Assembly: GCA_038503035.1 (NCBI GenBank)
Contig: JAVSML010025531.1
Location: 310,001 to 374,000 of the forward strand
Length of the DNA: 64,000 bases
Source of the DNA: Crocodylus rhombifer
Taxonomy: Eukaryota > Chordata > Crocodylia > Crocodylidae
Direction: 5' to 3'
In this document: piece after piece, positions 25,411 through 38,850 of the stretch
Layout of the letters: the number at the start of each line of letters is the position of its first letter
How positions within the stretch are numbered: the stretch's first letter is position 1
Notes under the pieces: model-generated
Seen by the model: only the letters and a program-made list of their open reading frames with translations
What the model was told of the DNA's origin: nothing
Databases searched by the model: none
Position numbers and translations under genes: made by a program

Positions 25411-26784
25411 CATTCCCACTGAACAGCCTATCAGCCAGATCCACAAGTCTGATTGCAAACCCTTGTCCACAGGTGACAAAATATTTCCATAATGATGCTG
25501 TGTATCATTCTGCAAAGTATCTTTTTTTGTGGAAGAATTCCCTACTCCTATGTCTGTTCTGCTGTTAGTCCCTGCACCTTTCTGCTTGCATCTTGTAGTG
25601 CAGGGCTATGTGAATGTTTCAGGATAGAGCCAAGGGCTTGGCACAGCTTCATACTCTTCTGTCAGTTCTCCACCATTGTTGAATTCATTAAATTCCCTAT
25701 ATTAATGGTGGATCTGCCTGGCATAAGTAGGGTAAATTAGCTGGAGCTAGACTTTTACTAGTACCTGCCCTAGCTGGTTTAAAGCTCGCTCTATAATATG
25801 CTGCAGTCATTTTGCAACTGCATTGCAGGCATTCCTTAAATGGTGTTGGCCTCAGAATTATGTAGATAGAACTGGCTTCCCTGACACCTTATACTGCCCT
25901 CAGAACAGAGTTTAGCTTTGGGACTATTTGTTCCTGTTTTGTCAAAGTCCTGTCACACTATAGACTTTAAAATCTGGCAAGGATTGCCTTGGGACAGCTT
26001 CTCTTGTTCTTCAGAGTCCTAGACTGAATTATATTATTCCCTTTATGTTTTCCCAATCTGATGGCAATATAAATAAGTATTGGTTACTTGTTTCTTGTAT
26101 ACTTACTTGGCCACCTGAAAATTAAGAGACTTAAGTGAATAAAAAATTCAGGAATGGGCACAATTTGTTTCAAATGCAAGATAATGCAGTTGGATAGGGT
26201 CATGTAATGTTACTATTATGGTGTGAACTGGCAAATTTGAAGACACCATTACTTTGTGGAAACATATAGTATTCCCTAAATCAGAATAACAGTTTTAGAA
26301 CTTTTATGCTGTATTTTACCATTAAAATTGTTTCCTGTGAAGCACTGTTGTACCAATGAAATTAGAGCAGCATTATACACCTAAGGCTGCGTCCACACCA
26401 GCGTGGACATTTGTTTCCTCGGGGACAAAAAGAGAGGTCCACTTTGTGCCACTGCTAATTCTCCGTGGGTACACTCATTCCACATGCTCTCTGGTACATG
26501 GCAGGTTAACTTGGGTGGGGTAGGGGAGGCTGGGGCCAGCAACTGTGCTGACCCCAGCATCTTTACCTGGGGTCCTGCGGGCCTCAGGAAGCTGTGGCCA
26601 TGGCAGTCCTGCAGCTGGGAGCCTGGCTGGTAGCCTGAGTGTGGCTCTGGCAGGTGAGGCTCCAGTTTTGGGTGGCATGTGCTGCCACCACGTGTAGTGC
26701 CTTACTTTTTAAGTTGAGTTTTTTTAACCCGAGGATCTTTTAGGGTCAACCTCCTCATCCCTGCATGTTCTGCAAGGTAGCCAC
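25411..26784. other. Unassigned, with possible DNA element at 26392-26760
   Basis: 25411-26390 is AT-rich with nothing recognised. At 26388, TAAGGCTGCGTCCACACC opens a GC-richer block that resembles hAT-type non-autonomous elements, but no matching right end or duplication was found. Confidence 0.4.
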
Positions 26785-27066
26785 GCAGGGAACACCTGCA
26801 TGTGCAGTGTGTGGAGTAACTAGAAACAAACTGACAGAGATCAGATTTAGAGTAGGCAATAGGAAGACCTTCTTTACAGTAAAGTTTGCCAGAGTCTGGA
26901 GTGGGCTTCCAAGAGAGGTGGGGCTCTCTCCTACCTTGGATGTCTTTAAGACACTACTTGGCGAACACCTGGCTGGGGCCATCTGACCTCAGCGCTCTTT
27001 CCTGCCCAGGGCAGGGGGTCAGACTTGATCTACTGAGGTCCCTTCACACCCTAAAAATCTATGAAA
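26785..27066 (+). mobile_element. CR1 LINE 3' end, copy A
   Basis: Encodes the conserved CR1 C-terminus (FRVGNRKTFFTVKFARVWSG, LPREVGLSPTLDVFK) followed by the tail CCCTAAAAATCTATGAA. 5'-truncated to ~280 bp. It lies head-to-tail with another CR1 fragment 90 bp downstream. Confidence 0.85.
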
Positions 27067-27154
27067 TCTATTGTTATTCTGGAAATCTTCTCTTTGTTCA
27101 GTACCAGTTTAAATAGATATGTGTTCCTTTAACATATTTTTTAAAAGATAAAAG

Positions 27155-27946
27155 TGAACCAGATGAAGTTCAACATTGAGAAATGTAAAGTGCTGTACCT
27201 GGGGACAAACAATCCCCAACATACCTACAGGGTTGGTGGTAGTAAAGTGAGCAGGACCATGACTGAAAGGGACCTAGAGGTAAAAATAGACCACAGTATG
27301 AATATGAGCCATCAGTGCAACGCTGTAGCCAGCAGGACAAATAATACTCTGGTATGCATCAATTGATGCATCTCAAGCAAAACCAAGGAAGTTATTCTTC
27401 CACTTTACTCAGCATTGGTGAGATTGCAGCTGGAGCACTGTGTCCAGTTTTGGGCACCATACTTCAACAAAGACATGGTAAACCTTGAGAGAGCCCAGAG
27501 AAAAGCCACCCGTATGATCAGAGACTTGCCTGGCAAGCCATATGAGGAAAGGCTGGGGGACCTGGGACTCTTCAGCCTAAAAAAAGAAGGCTGAGAGGGG
27601 ACTTGGTAGCAGCTTATTGCTATATTAGGGAAATACGTCAGGGGCTTGGTGAACAACTGTTCACTAGGACATCCTTGGGGAAAACCAGGAGTAATGGCCA
27701 CAAACTCCTAGAAGACCATTTTAGGCTTAACACTAGGAAAAACTTCTTCACAGTTAAGGTGTCCAGACTGTGGAATAGGCTCCCTACAGAGGTGCTGCAA
27801 TCACCTACCCTAGAAATGTTCAAGAGGAGACTGGATGGTCATCTTGCTGGGGTCACCTGACTAGTGCTGGGGTTTTTCCTGCCTAGTGTAGGGGGGCTGG
27901 ATCCATTGATCTTGCAAGGTCCCTTCTAGCACATGCAATCTGTGAA
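27155..27946 (+). mobile_element. CR1 LINE 3' end, copy B
   Basis: Begins within the RT C-terminal part (MKFNIEKCKVLYLGTNNPQH), passes YSALVRLQLEHCVQFWAP-like sequence near 27405-27460, and ends with the LWNRLPTEVLQSPTLEMFKR block and a tail around GCAATCTGTGAA. It carries stops and frameshifts near 27363 and 27590. 5'-truncated, as most LINE copies are. Confidence 0.88.
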
Positions 27947-29719
27947 CAATATCATCTATCAAAAGCTGATAAATTGGTAGGATACATATTTGAGGTTCTC
28001 TCTCTCTCAATAATACTAAGAGAAAGGAAGACTTATTTAGTAAAGCTTGAATAAAGAGGTGTGATTTACACTTGGCTATGCTTAAGAGGCTTTATTTTTC
28101 TTTCCTTGGTTTAAGCCTTTTTTCCCCCTGAAGATGGAAAGAACATCGGGACTCAGCATTGTTGAAGTTTTTCTTCCTTTTGGAGCAAAATGGAAAATTG
28201 TTAATGCCAACACATGATTATGAAAGATCCCAAATACAGATGGCCAATAAAGGGAAGTCTTTTTTAAAATTCCCCTTTTTGTACATGCGTTAATATTTAA
28301 AATAAAGGGAGGGAACCCCTTCAACTGGCTCTACATCCGTTCAACTGTGGTGGAATGATGAAATTCACAGAAATATGGAATATTTTCCCCCCAGGTATTT
28401 TCAAATGTATGTATTCTCAATGTATGAAATTTCAAGTTTCAAGCAGTTTGATTTATTCAAAAGAATTAGAAAGATATCCTTATAGTTTGGTCAAATGCTT
28501 ATATGGACAGTTACTGCCCATTTATGATCCCCTTGCAATTTCATTTGAAAATTAATAATTTCTCATCTATACTTCAGCATGTCAGTCTTCTTAACAGGAC
28601 CTTAATAGAAATCGAAGCATCTTAGAATTCTTGTTGAAATTGTGGTAGTTGTTTACAGCCCATTGAGAAGTCTTTTATACAGATTGGAATGACAGAAAAC
28701 TATGGGAAGTTGTATTCACTTCAGAATTAAAGATTTTTCAAGGTTTGGACCAATTTACAGAGAAAGATCTATGAATATACTAAAAAAATGTTGTTCTGAC
28801 CAAAGTGTTGCCAGAAAGAAAAAGAAGTTACATCGGTAGGTATTAAAACGCTTTTGAAGTACTGCAAGTTAAATGGAAGACAAATTGCTACATAAGTAGA
28901 ATGGGTCTTGCATTAAATATGATGTACAATGGTGAAAAGGACAGATTAGCGCGTCTTAAGATATTGCATTAGTGCAAACTTTATGATATCTTATGAGAAT
29001 GTGTTCTATAACAGCATGCCTAACATTATATTTCAAGTATCACAGTTTATCTCCCAGCATGACTTTGGAAGCTTTCAGAAAGAGAAACAATAGTTGACAG
29101 AAGAATACAGTGATATAGACTGAGACTTATTAAATATTACAATGTTATTTATAGGACAGCAAGAAGAAACTTGATAGAATGAAAGAAACATCTGAGTTGC
29201 TGGGGACAGGCAAGTTCTTGCCTAAGTTTATAACAGCAAGGTTTTATCATACATGGTCTCATGTTATGTAGCTTTATAGATCTGATATGACTTTATTTTG
29301 ATTTACAGATTAACTGAGACACTTCTGGTTTTTTATCATTTGAGAAATAATTTCACTGTAGTGCTTTTCAAGAATAAGAAAAAAAGAATTTCCTTGGGAG
29401 GTTAAATGGACATTTGGAGCTGCTTTAAAATTCAGATTATATTGTGGTTCCTTGGCCTGTAATATGGATTTAATTTATTTTTAAGAAGTCATGCTTTCAG
29501 CTTGAGAGAGAGATCCATTAGAGCCTTTCATGATTAAACCTGAACCCAAATAAGTCGGATTTTATTATTAAACAAATTGAGCCCAGGTTTACCGTGAATT
29601 GTGCATCTGGATTGTTTTGTAGATGAACCTTGTTTGCTCTATGTATGCTGGAAAGTTTCTTATGATTTTCAGTGAAATGAGGGAACTTCAAACTTGGAAC
29701 TCAAGACAAAGTTCAAGAG
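27947..29719. other. AT-rich non-coding stretch
   Basis: No exon, RNA gene or repeat recognised. Confidence 0.55.
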
Positions 29720-29727
29720 GTATGAAC

Positions 29728-30274
29728 TAAAGCTGTGTGAAGCTTTGGTCACTGATTCAATTTGGAGGAGATTCTGCCCGATTCGGTGGCCGAATCTCCA
29801 AATCCAAATCGAATCAGGAGACCCATTAATCTCTCCAAATCCAATCGGAGGCCTCCAAATCAATTTGGAGAGATTTGGCTCTAGACAAAGTTTTATATGG
29901 TTTTTCTATGTACTTCAAGGTTCCAGGTGTGGCTTGTGAACACTGAGATGGTGGGGCAGATGGAGTGTCCCACTGGAGCATGGGGGGAGGGTCCACTTCC
30001 AAGCAGATGAGGGACCACCCCCATGCTCCCATGGGATGCTCCCATCTGCCCCACCATCTCAGCATTCACAAGCCACACCTGGTACCTCAAGGTATGTAGA
30101 AAAACCACGTATAAAGCTGCGTCTATGGCTGAATCACTGATTGTCCAAATTGGAATTGAATTTTCCGATTCAGCTGAATCAAATCTGGACAGTGATCTGA
30201 ATCAGCGAATCAAATCACTGTCCCCTGAATCGGGCCAAATCCAAATTGAATACTGCCCACTTCACACACCCCTA
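29728..30274. mobile_element. Palindromic (fold-back) non-autonomous hAT element, copy 2
   Basis: Same family as 3161-3771, same orientation: the opening block (AAGCTTTGGTCACTGATTCA), the central hairpin and the closing block (ATCAGCGAATCAAATCACTG) occur in the same order. Flanks GTATGAAC (29720-29727) and GCATGAAC (30275-30282) agree at 7 of 8 positions. The central arms pair almost fully: GAACACTGAGATGGTGGGGC near 29938 with GCCCCACCATCTCAGCATTC near 30047. 547 bp, no transposase. Confidence 0.85.
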
Positions 30275-30283
30275 GCATGAACC

Positions 30284-31337
30284 TACATGCATTTAAAATC
30301 AAAGGTGTACTGGACCCCTGTAAACCAAGACAGAGACCTTATTCAGTCATTCACTTATCTTTGTTGAACTGATTTGGAAACTCTCCTCCCTTCATTCTTC
30401 ACTCTTAATTGAAGATTCAAGGGGCATGGTACAACAAGCAAGTGGTCTGGGAAATACTCTAACCATCAGCCCCTACCTGTGGCATATGTTTCTACTGAAA
30501 AATAACAGAAGGCAAAGAGTCCATTGGTTACCACCCATCCTATCTGAATGTGGAGTGTCTTGGTAACCATCAAACCACCCACTGGAGATTTGAACTTAGT
30601 GATGGATCTGGAAAAGCAGCATGCTTATCTTCACCTAGGTAGGGTAGATGTGTACCTTTTAGACTTACCAGAGTGTGTGAGTGTAATAGCACAAGCTTTC
30701 TCTAGAAGCAGACAGTGTTGCTGTTTATGCAGAAAGTAGTGCTTATCATATTGGGTACAACATGTACTGGAAATAATACACACCAATGAACTTAAAATAA
30801 ATCTGATATAAATTCTGTGGAATAGTATACACAATAAACAAGTAAACACAATAAACAAGTAAACAAATAAATATATGACTTGTTTGAAAAAAATGGTCTT
30901 CCTTCTTTTAGGTTCTTAAAACTAGTTCAGGCAGTGGCAACTAGAGAAACGGAGGGAGAGGTATCTAGATCAGAACCATCTGATCTGACTGAGACTAAAA
31001 TTTTGGGTCCTACATGCCTTTCCTCATGGCTACAGCTTCACTCTAGCCATATATTTCACCACATATTGAATATGTGACAGTGATATCATGTGCTGAAAAC
31101 TGTTACAAGTGGAGTAAGCTATTCCAAGCAGTTGCTAAAATACTTTGTTCTTCTGATTAAGTTTATTAATTTATTAGAGATGAATATTGTATGGATGAGA
31201 AATAAGAAAAAAGAGGAACAAATTAATTGAAGTTAATTCTGGTCTGTGACCCCACTCAAAAATATTGGCTGCCTGTTAAATATTTATAACCTCCCATATA
31301 TCATTCACCAGTCATAATGGAACAGGCATCACAGTCA
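30284..31337. other. AT-rich non-coding stretch
   Basis: Contains a 17-bp tandem duplication (ACACAATAAACAAGTAA at 30829-30845 and 30846-30862). Nothing else recognised. Confidence 0.55.
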
Positions 31338-31850
31338 CACAGAATTGGAAGGGACTTCCTTGGTCATCGAGTACAAGCAACCACATCCACAATCTTTCAT
31401 AAAATACTCAGGCTCGATCCTAATAGCAGTTTGTTTCCCCTTGTTACCCACTTTGATTTGCCACATCATTGTCCTTTTTTTGTCTGCCCTTACTGCTTTG
31501 CCAGTTTGTGTTTCTAGACAGCGATTGTAGCTTCTTTCAACCCATTTTCTTTTTCTGTTAGGATAGGCAACATTCTTATGGTGTCCTTTCTTATGGTAGC
31601 CTCTCTATTCCCTTGATGTAGTCCTTCTCTGCACGTGTTTCAGTTTGAATTAATCTCTCTTGAACACAGGCTCTGAATTGCACTTGGAATTCCAAATGAA
31701 TTCTCACTGGGGCTATTGTACATGAGGATTAATATTTCACGATTTCCACTTTTCCAGTCCTTAAATGCTAGAGTTGCATTTGCTTTGTTCACAGCTGCAT
31801 CACATTTTAATGCTTATTCAGTACCATTGGTTCTCCAAAACAGAGCTGCA
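31338..31850 (-). mobile_element. Old CR1 LINE 3' region
   Basis: AGAATTGGAAGGGACTTCC is the CR1 tail on the minus strand. Further on, CTGCACGTGTTTCAGTTTGA and TCTTGAACACAGGCTCTGAA followed by GGAATTCCAAATGAATTCTC match the usual CR1 3' region. Strongly diverged, no reading frame. Confidence 0.65.
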
Positions 31851-34800
31851 AAATTCAGATGAGTAGTCTCTTTTCATGTTTCTCATATTTTCTGCTTTAA
31901 AGTACAGATGAATTTGAGCTGCAGGGTTCAGATCTAGATCTAGATTCAAACTTCCTCAAAATCTGGGTACATTTAGACCAGAGAGTGACAAGCTGTTGAG
32001 CACAAAGCATTCTAATTTCTCTATACAGTTGATTCAGTGAAAAATATCACAGAAATAATCCCTTGCTTCTGGTATATTCAGACAGTTTTTTGATTTGTGC
32101 ACATAGCTTCTTTGGAATAGGTTAGAAATATCTCTTTTGGATATCTTAGTGTTGCTGTGGTTGTTTGAGCAGGGAATTTCCTCATTCCACCAGGTTTGGC
32201 AAGTTATAGATCTGGTTGTATTTAATTTTCAGAATTATGAAATTTGCAAAAACAGAATATTTAAAAAGCCTATTAAATGTCTTCCCTTTTTTGGGCATCT
32301 ATACTTGTGCTCTTTCATGTTCATGTATCATTATAGACATACATATTAACTTGACTTATTTTAGGTTTCTGAAAAGAAGCTTTTCCACCCTTATTCATAA
32401 AAAGGTCTACCATGCTTCAAACTACAATGTCTAATGCCGGTAGAAAACTTTGCATGTTCTAAGGACCAGGCAAATATTAGCTAATTGATCAATTAAATTA
32501 AAGAACTAAACCATTTTTTTCCAACTGTGAAGCAGAATATTCTTAGCACACATTGCAACAACTGTAAATAGACTCCAGATCTCTTTAGGAGATTCAAAAA
32601 GCATAATAAATGATTGTGTCTGAATACATTTGAATGAGCATCTTAATGCAGTATCTCAACATGCATAATGATTCCATGTTGTCTTCCCACTTCCAGATAT
32701 ACTGCTCTCTGTGTTTACAGATTTTGCATTGCTCTTCTGTAAATGACCTACCAAAATTTGATTTAAAAACAGTTCCTGTTTAGTATGTATACATATATAT
32801 TAATTTTCAAGTGGGGGTGGGGAAGAAAAAAAAAGAGGATAGTTTGTATAAATCAGATTTAACTTGCTGTCATTGCCCTATAAACATTTTGGCAAATGCT
32901 TCCAAAAAAGTCTGTGTTAAACTGGGTTCCTCCTGTATTGTAAAATCTTTAAATAAATGAATTAATTAAAATGCCTACCACAGAGTTTTCAGTAATTTTT
33001 CTGCAGGGTCCCCAAAATACAGCAAGGTTGTCAGGTCTTCTAACATTTATTTACATTGAGCTAGGAAGCCAATAGGGAGGTCCAAACACTTCAGTTATCT
33101 CACTTGCCTCTCACTTCATAGAATCTACACTACAATGACAGCAAGAAGATCTAACGTTTAAAAGAGAAAAAACTACTTGGGCTTGCTTTCTTCATTTTGT
33201 GTTTGGAATTATGATGGAGAATGGGGTTATAGTTAGGAAAGAGAGGAAGAAAGGTGGCAGTGAGGAGTGGGGGAGAATGAGAGGGGCTCACATCCGCATA
33301 GAAATAATCTGTAAGGGCCTTAATGCATGGTAATTTTGGGCAGCTCCTGGAGCTCTTAACACCTGGATTGTCCACCCAGTAACATCTGAAATTAGTTTTA
33401 AGAACTAGTTAGGCAGCTCAAAGGTCTGCCACTCCAGGACAGGATTATTCCTGATCTGTGTTATCCAGTTTGTTGCATTAAAGTATAGCCACTAAAGTCT
33501 ACACCTTAGTGTAAACACTCCACCTTCCCTTACCTCCCCTGCTGGCCCAGATTGGGCCCATTACACTGCCCCCTCCCCCTGTCCCTGGGCCTCCCTAATA
33601 ACCTAGATCCCTGCTCACTGCCCCCTTACCCTTCAGCTTATCTGTGGCTGCCTTTGCTGCCCAGGGGAGCAGGCAGGGAAGGGCTGACCTGCCTGCCTGC
33701 CACCACTGCTGCTGCCATTGCTCGCTGAACTGAGCTCAGTCCCGAGGATAGCCGGAGCCTAGCAGTGGTGGCTCCAGAGCTTGGGTAGGCAGTTTAACCC
33801 AGGTAGACCAGAATGGGAGGGGAGTTGGTCCAGGGCCTTGCTGGCCTGAATGTATGACTGCCCCAAACTCGAGCTGGCATTAACATTGACCGACACTTGA
33901 GGAACTCAGTAAAATATGTAATGAAGCCTAAACTTCATTGTGCTGGAGACCATGAATTTCATTTTTACTTTCTTTGCACATTGGACAACCCAACTCTCAT
34001 ATTTATGCACTAGAATGCAGATAAATATATTTACTGCTAAGATAACAGAGAGATTGTACAAGGTCACCTCTGGCATGGGCTTAGAGTTGTACTAATATAC
34101 TTTCCTCAAGTATCACTACTAATATGTTTGGTGTCTATATCTGCGTATCCTTCTAACCCCTGGCATCCTGAATATTAATCTTAAAAATAATGCATTTAAT
34201 TTAAAGAGATTTGTCTGCTTTATTTGTGATTTTAGATTCTGCCCACCCCCACCTTCTAGGATTTCTCCATGAGAATTCACTTTTTTCAACATATTTTATT
34301 TTTTTTCACATGATTGACAGCCTGGCTTGATGCTTTAGCAGAGCTTTTGAGTCGAGGGAAACAAAGCAGTTCAGCATATTAACACACAGTTACAGTTAGT
34401 AAAACTATGAAAGTGAATCTGCAAATAGGCAGGAGATATTTATAAGATTTGCTCAGTTGCTCATGCAGATACTTAGCCAAGAAATCTATAGCTGTTCAAC
34501 ACATGGAATACACATTTTGGGCAAGTATAATGTGAACGTTGCTCATAAAAAGTAGTCATGGAGCCAAAGCATGCCTCCATGGGAAAAACCCATGGTGGTG
34601 CCAAGAAAAAGTGAGTTTCAGCGAAGGAGTTTCCTAAAAGTTATCCTTTAGGGATTGGGTTTCCTTTACCCATCTTGCTCGTGAGCCATGGGCGTAGCCT
34701 TCTTAACCTATTCATTTCCTAAGATCCTCAGAGAGCTTCCACTGTACCTGGGGAAATAGAATTCAGTTTAGTGCCACCCACACCTTTTTTGGACTGTGGT

Positions 34801-35611
34801 TTCCTGTAGAAACACAGATCCCTTAAACCATGCTCATATTCCTTTACCACACTGATTTTCTTCCTCCATGTTTAACACAGGATTTTATTCAATATGATAA
34901 AATCATAAAGTTTTTATTTTAATACAGGAGGATACCCCTGGGTATGCAAGTAGTAGTACTGCAGAATGGCTCTCTCCAGGATCCTTTCTCTCTTGGCATG
35001 CTCCCATGAAACTAGAGCAGACACAAGATCTCTAACAGTGAGTGGTGGGACTGAGAGAGCTGGGTGGGATAGCAGTATATTGGCACACCTTCTACGTATG
35101 GCCAAAGATACTAAATTTAATAACACATGTGATGAGGTTCATTAGTGTTATTCCCTTTGGAGTGAGTGTTGAGGGCAGGATAGGGTTTATAATTTTGTAT
35201 TATTCAACACTTCTTTCTTTACAAAATGGTTAGCCATGTGAGACAAAATTATATAACTTGATAACAGATACGGTGTGATGAGGTGTTGCTTTAATGCTTC
35301 AAAACACACACCTCCTCATAAGATGGTGTCAGGTATCTAGGCTACTATTTGTGTGGGTGGTTTGTTTGCTTTCATCCTACCTCCTGTTTTGCTAGTTAAG
35401 CAGTTTATGTCATTCTTTCAGTTTGGTTTGTTTTCACAGTGGGTCCAATCCTTGCAAACTCTTTTGATGATTAGAAAGTAAGTGGAATTAGTGTAGTATT
35501 TGCTGTTTATCCACTGCTTTTGTAGCTTAAATACCATCAGCATGTGACTGTGATGGTATTTAATAGGACATACCTATTGTACGTGTATGTCCAAATTAAG
35601 CCTTTAGAAAT
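31851..35611. other. Non-coding stretch with GC-rich block at 33500-33900
   Basis: Mostly AT-rich with nothing recognised. The block at 33500-33900 is GC-rich, starts near a small hairpin (AGTCTACACCTTAGTGTAAAC) and looks like the core of an unclassified repeat, but its limits are not visible. Confidence 0.45.
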
Positions 35612-35619
35612 CTCTAATG

Positions 35620-35901
35620 TAGTTTCTCCACCATTTTAGACTTGAGGCACCCCTCATCTAGCTTGAGGCTCATCTAGCTTGAGGCACCTCTCCATGTCTT
35701 TTGTGAATTGAGTAGTATCTCATTAAAAAAAACAAATTAATTACAGTGCCTATCTCCTTGCAGGGGGGCTGGCATAAGGGCAGGGCAGCAGCCAGGCAGA
35801 GACTAGTCTGAGTCTACACTTATCTCCTTGCACCTTGCAGCACCCTTCGAAGGAGTTTGCAAAACCGCAGGGTTCCCCAGCACCCTGGTTGACAAATACT
35901 G
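35620..35901. mobile_element. Non-autonomous hAT element with perfect duplication
   Basis: Flanked by CTCTAATG on both sides (35612-35619 and 35902-35909). The right end GGTTGACAAATACTG is the complement of CAGTATTTGTCAACC, which pairs with the mutated left end TAGTTTCTCCACC. Inside, CTCATCTAGCTTGAGG is tandemly duplicated (35652-35683). Same family as the element starting at 1912. 282 bp, no transposase. Confidence 0.85.
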
Positions 35902-35909
35902 CTCTAATG

Positions 35910-38706
35910 ACTTTGTTAATTATGTGCTCACTGTACTAACAAAACTAATTAGCTGTAATATAAATGAACAGTTTTACAGAGCTGCACAAAATAAGTGTCC
36001 TAAGCAGAAGGAGGGGGATGATCCAGGGGAACAGTAACAGGATACAGATAATTTCACTCTTTTGCTGATGTCCATTTAGCCCAGATTAATAGTGTGTAAC
36101 TAGAAATCATTGCCATCCAATGCCTATTTGACTTCTGTGAAAAAGGTGATTTTGATCTAGTTCATAATGGGCACATGTCTAGTGTCCTCATCAGTAAACC
36201 AACATCACTTTTTTCATGCAATCTCAGCAGAGGCCAGAGGTATAAATTAGCATAAAATTTGGAGCCATTATATTATCCTGATCACAAGATCAGGATGAAT
36301 TAAATTGACAGTAAAAAGTAGAGAAGTTTGCACTGTTGCATCTGATACTGTGTACAGAGGGACTTTTCATTTTTAGAATTGTTGCTTGGATCTCATTCCC
36401 AAGTAATACTTTTTCAGTAAATATTATCTAGGCAGAAATATATGCATTTACAGCCTTGGACTGTTCGGTGTTTTCTGTCAGCTATTTATTTATATGTAAA
36501 ATGTTTGGAAGTTGAATGTGACAATTGTATTTTTTTCTACATAAAAAAAATTGTAGATGGATGCCAGAAGTCTTGAAAAAAAAAGTACCCAGGGTCACTG
36601 TCTTAGTTTGTATATAATTTCACTGCAATAGAAATGTCAGAAACTTGCTGAAGCAGCAGAAGATTAGTGATGTGAAATGAAGTTCAGTCAATGAAGAGCG
36701 ATAAGTGTAAAGATCAATAATCAAGTGATTTGTGAAAAGCAGTTGACAATGACTGTATGTTTAGTCAGGATGTGTATTGTAGAAGCGGTTCTTGTTGAAG
36801 TAAGTAACTTTGCTATGCTGCAGGATTAGATATTCAGATTTCCTTCTGAAGGGTGAGTGTTAATTTTAAATTTCGTGATTAGGATTGCTTTGAATAATCA
36901 TAGATGGAAGAATGTTGATTTAATCTAAATTAGGAAGAGAGAGGAGGGTGAATTAAGCTCTGATCTGTAACAGCCTCAGGCAAGGTTAACTTGTTCAATT
37001 GTTTACTTTTAGACTACAATTTGGATGGCTATAATTTATTCCAAATTTCTTTCATTAGAAAAATATTTTATTAACTGTCACACCCAGAAATAGCAAATCC
37101 CCTCCCTCCTGAAGAAACCCCTTAAAAACCAACCTTGTAAAACCATCATTTTTTAGAATGGAAGTAGTAATTCATCTTGGTTTTGATTTTGCTCTTCTAC
37201 AAATCTTGCAGAGAATTAAAAATAGGTGATTGCTCGTGCATTGAATAGGTTAATAGTAAATATATTACAGCCTTGCACATGAGTAATTTAGCTTTTACCA
37301 CTCAAGTATTAGAAGTAGTACTTGTTTATGATTTACTGTTTCCCCCTCCATTGAGAACATAATCCTGCAAATATTTAGTCATGTGAGAAGTCCTTTTTTA
37401 TGTATGTCATCCAGTTGAAGTGTATGGGATTGCTAATCTGAGTAAGGGTGTACTCGACTAGATTGATTAATCTAAATTAATAAAGGAAACTCATTTCTAT
37501 TATTTTAAAGTAGAGGTTTTTTAAATACTAAAAATGCTTTAAATGTACTTTAAATGAAGCATAAAAGAGATAAAATTAGAAAGTACTTGTTTCTATAAGA
37601 CCTAGGAAAAATCTGAAGAAATGATGTTGACTGGCTATGTGCAGAGCTATTGTAGGGATTTGCAAACAGAACTTGAAAATGCAGAACTGATTCCACTGCC
37701 ATTTACATAAGTTTTATACCAGTGTGACTCCACTGACTTCAATGGGCAGATTCCTGACTTACATCTGTGTGAGATTAGACTTCAGCTTGCAATCTTAAGA
37801 AAGCAGATGGGTTTAGACATCTGTTATTTAGTGTGATGTTTTCCATATTGTGGAGTTACAATGGTAAATTAGTAGCAAAGGTTGTAAACCCCTTTCTATT
37901 ATAAATCCAATTTCTACACTTTTATAGCTGCTTCCAAAAAGCTTCTTTCCAATTGAAATTTTGTATGTTTTATTACAGACCATTTTATTAAAGGATGAGA
38001 TTAATCAAATGAGGTATTTCTTAGATACAAGGATTTAAGAAATGAAATGGATTAAATTTGATTTAAATCTTCTAACCTTTATTTTTAAACCATGTCTCTA
38101 AAACAGCTTATTCTAGGAATTGCAGATTAATTTTATTCAATAGCCTTCACTGACCTTCAGGGCATAGCAATAATTTTGATGCTAATTTAAGGAGTTATTT
38201 GAACAATTAAATCCTCTGACAAGTGTCAGACATTTTATAAACTTCTCCCAAAGTCTAACAGAGTTTATAAACCTCTCCAGTTGAATCAGCATGGTTGAAG
38301 GAATTTAGAAACTTCTCCATAGGCCTTACAGAGCTTTAAATCCTGCCATGCATGAGTTCTCAGAGGTTTTCAGCAGAGTTCCTGCCTAGCCAGGCAGGTC
38401 AAAGGAGATTGCAGGCTGCCTGCTGAACTAGAAGGGCTTGAAGCAGCTTGCAGACTCAGCAGCCATAGTGGTAGCAGTCCCCAGAAGATCAGTGCAGTGT
38501 CCAAGTTTTGTTACAGCAATAGCTCTATGTCCCTAGGCTGTGCATTCACAACACACTGCAGTGGGAGAAACACTGAAAGTCTGCTGCTTCAGAACTCTCC
38601 AAAGGAAAGGATCATTTCTCTTGATTCAATTTGAGCGTGTGTAATTTTCTCATTATTTTTCTAAAATGCATTTTTGGATAAAATTTACTTTTTTAAACGG
38701 TTGAAG
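35910..38706. other. AT-rich non-coding stretch
   Basis: No exon or repeat recognised. Composition becomes more balanced from about 38340 towards the LTR-type element. Confidence 0.55.
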
Positions 38707-38842
38707 GCAGGTGTAGCAGGGCACTAGGGTGCTTGCTACTGAATGGTAGTGAATGGGCTAAGCTGCCACTCAGCAGGGAAGCAGATGAGAGTTACCATGG
38801 TAACAGAGTGGGTCAGCTGACCACCGGGGGCAGGGCCTGGCC

Positions 38843-38850
38843 TTTATAAA
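38843..38850 (+). promoter_or_regulatory. TATA-like box of the LTR-type element
   Basis: CCTTTATAAAC lies ~130 bp from the 5' end in a GC-rich context. The inverted copy has CTTATAAAC at the matching place, so the box is conserved within the family. Confidence 0.5.
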
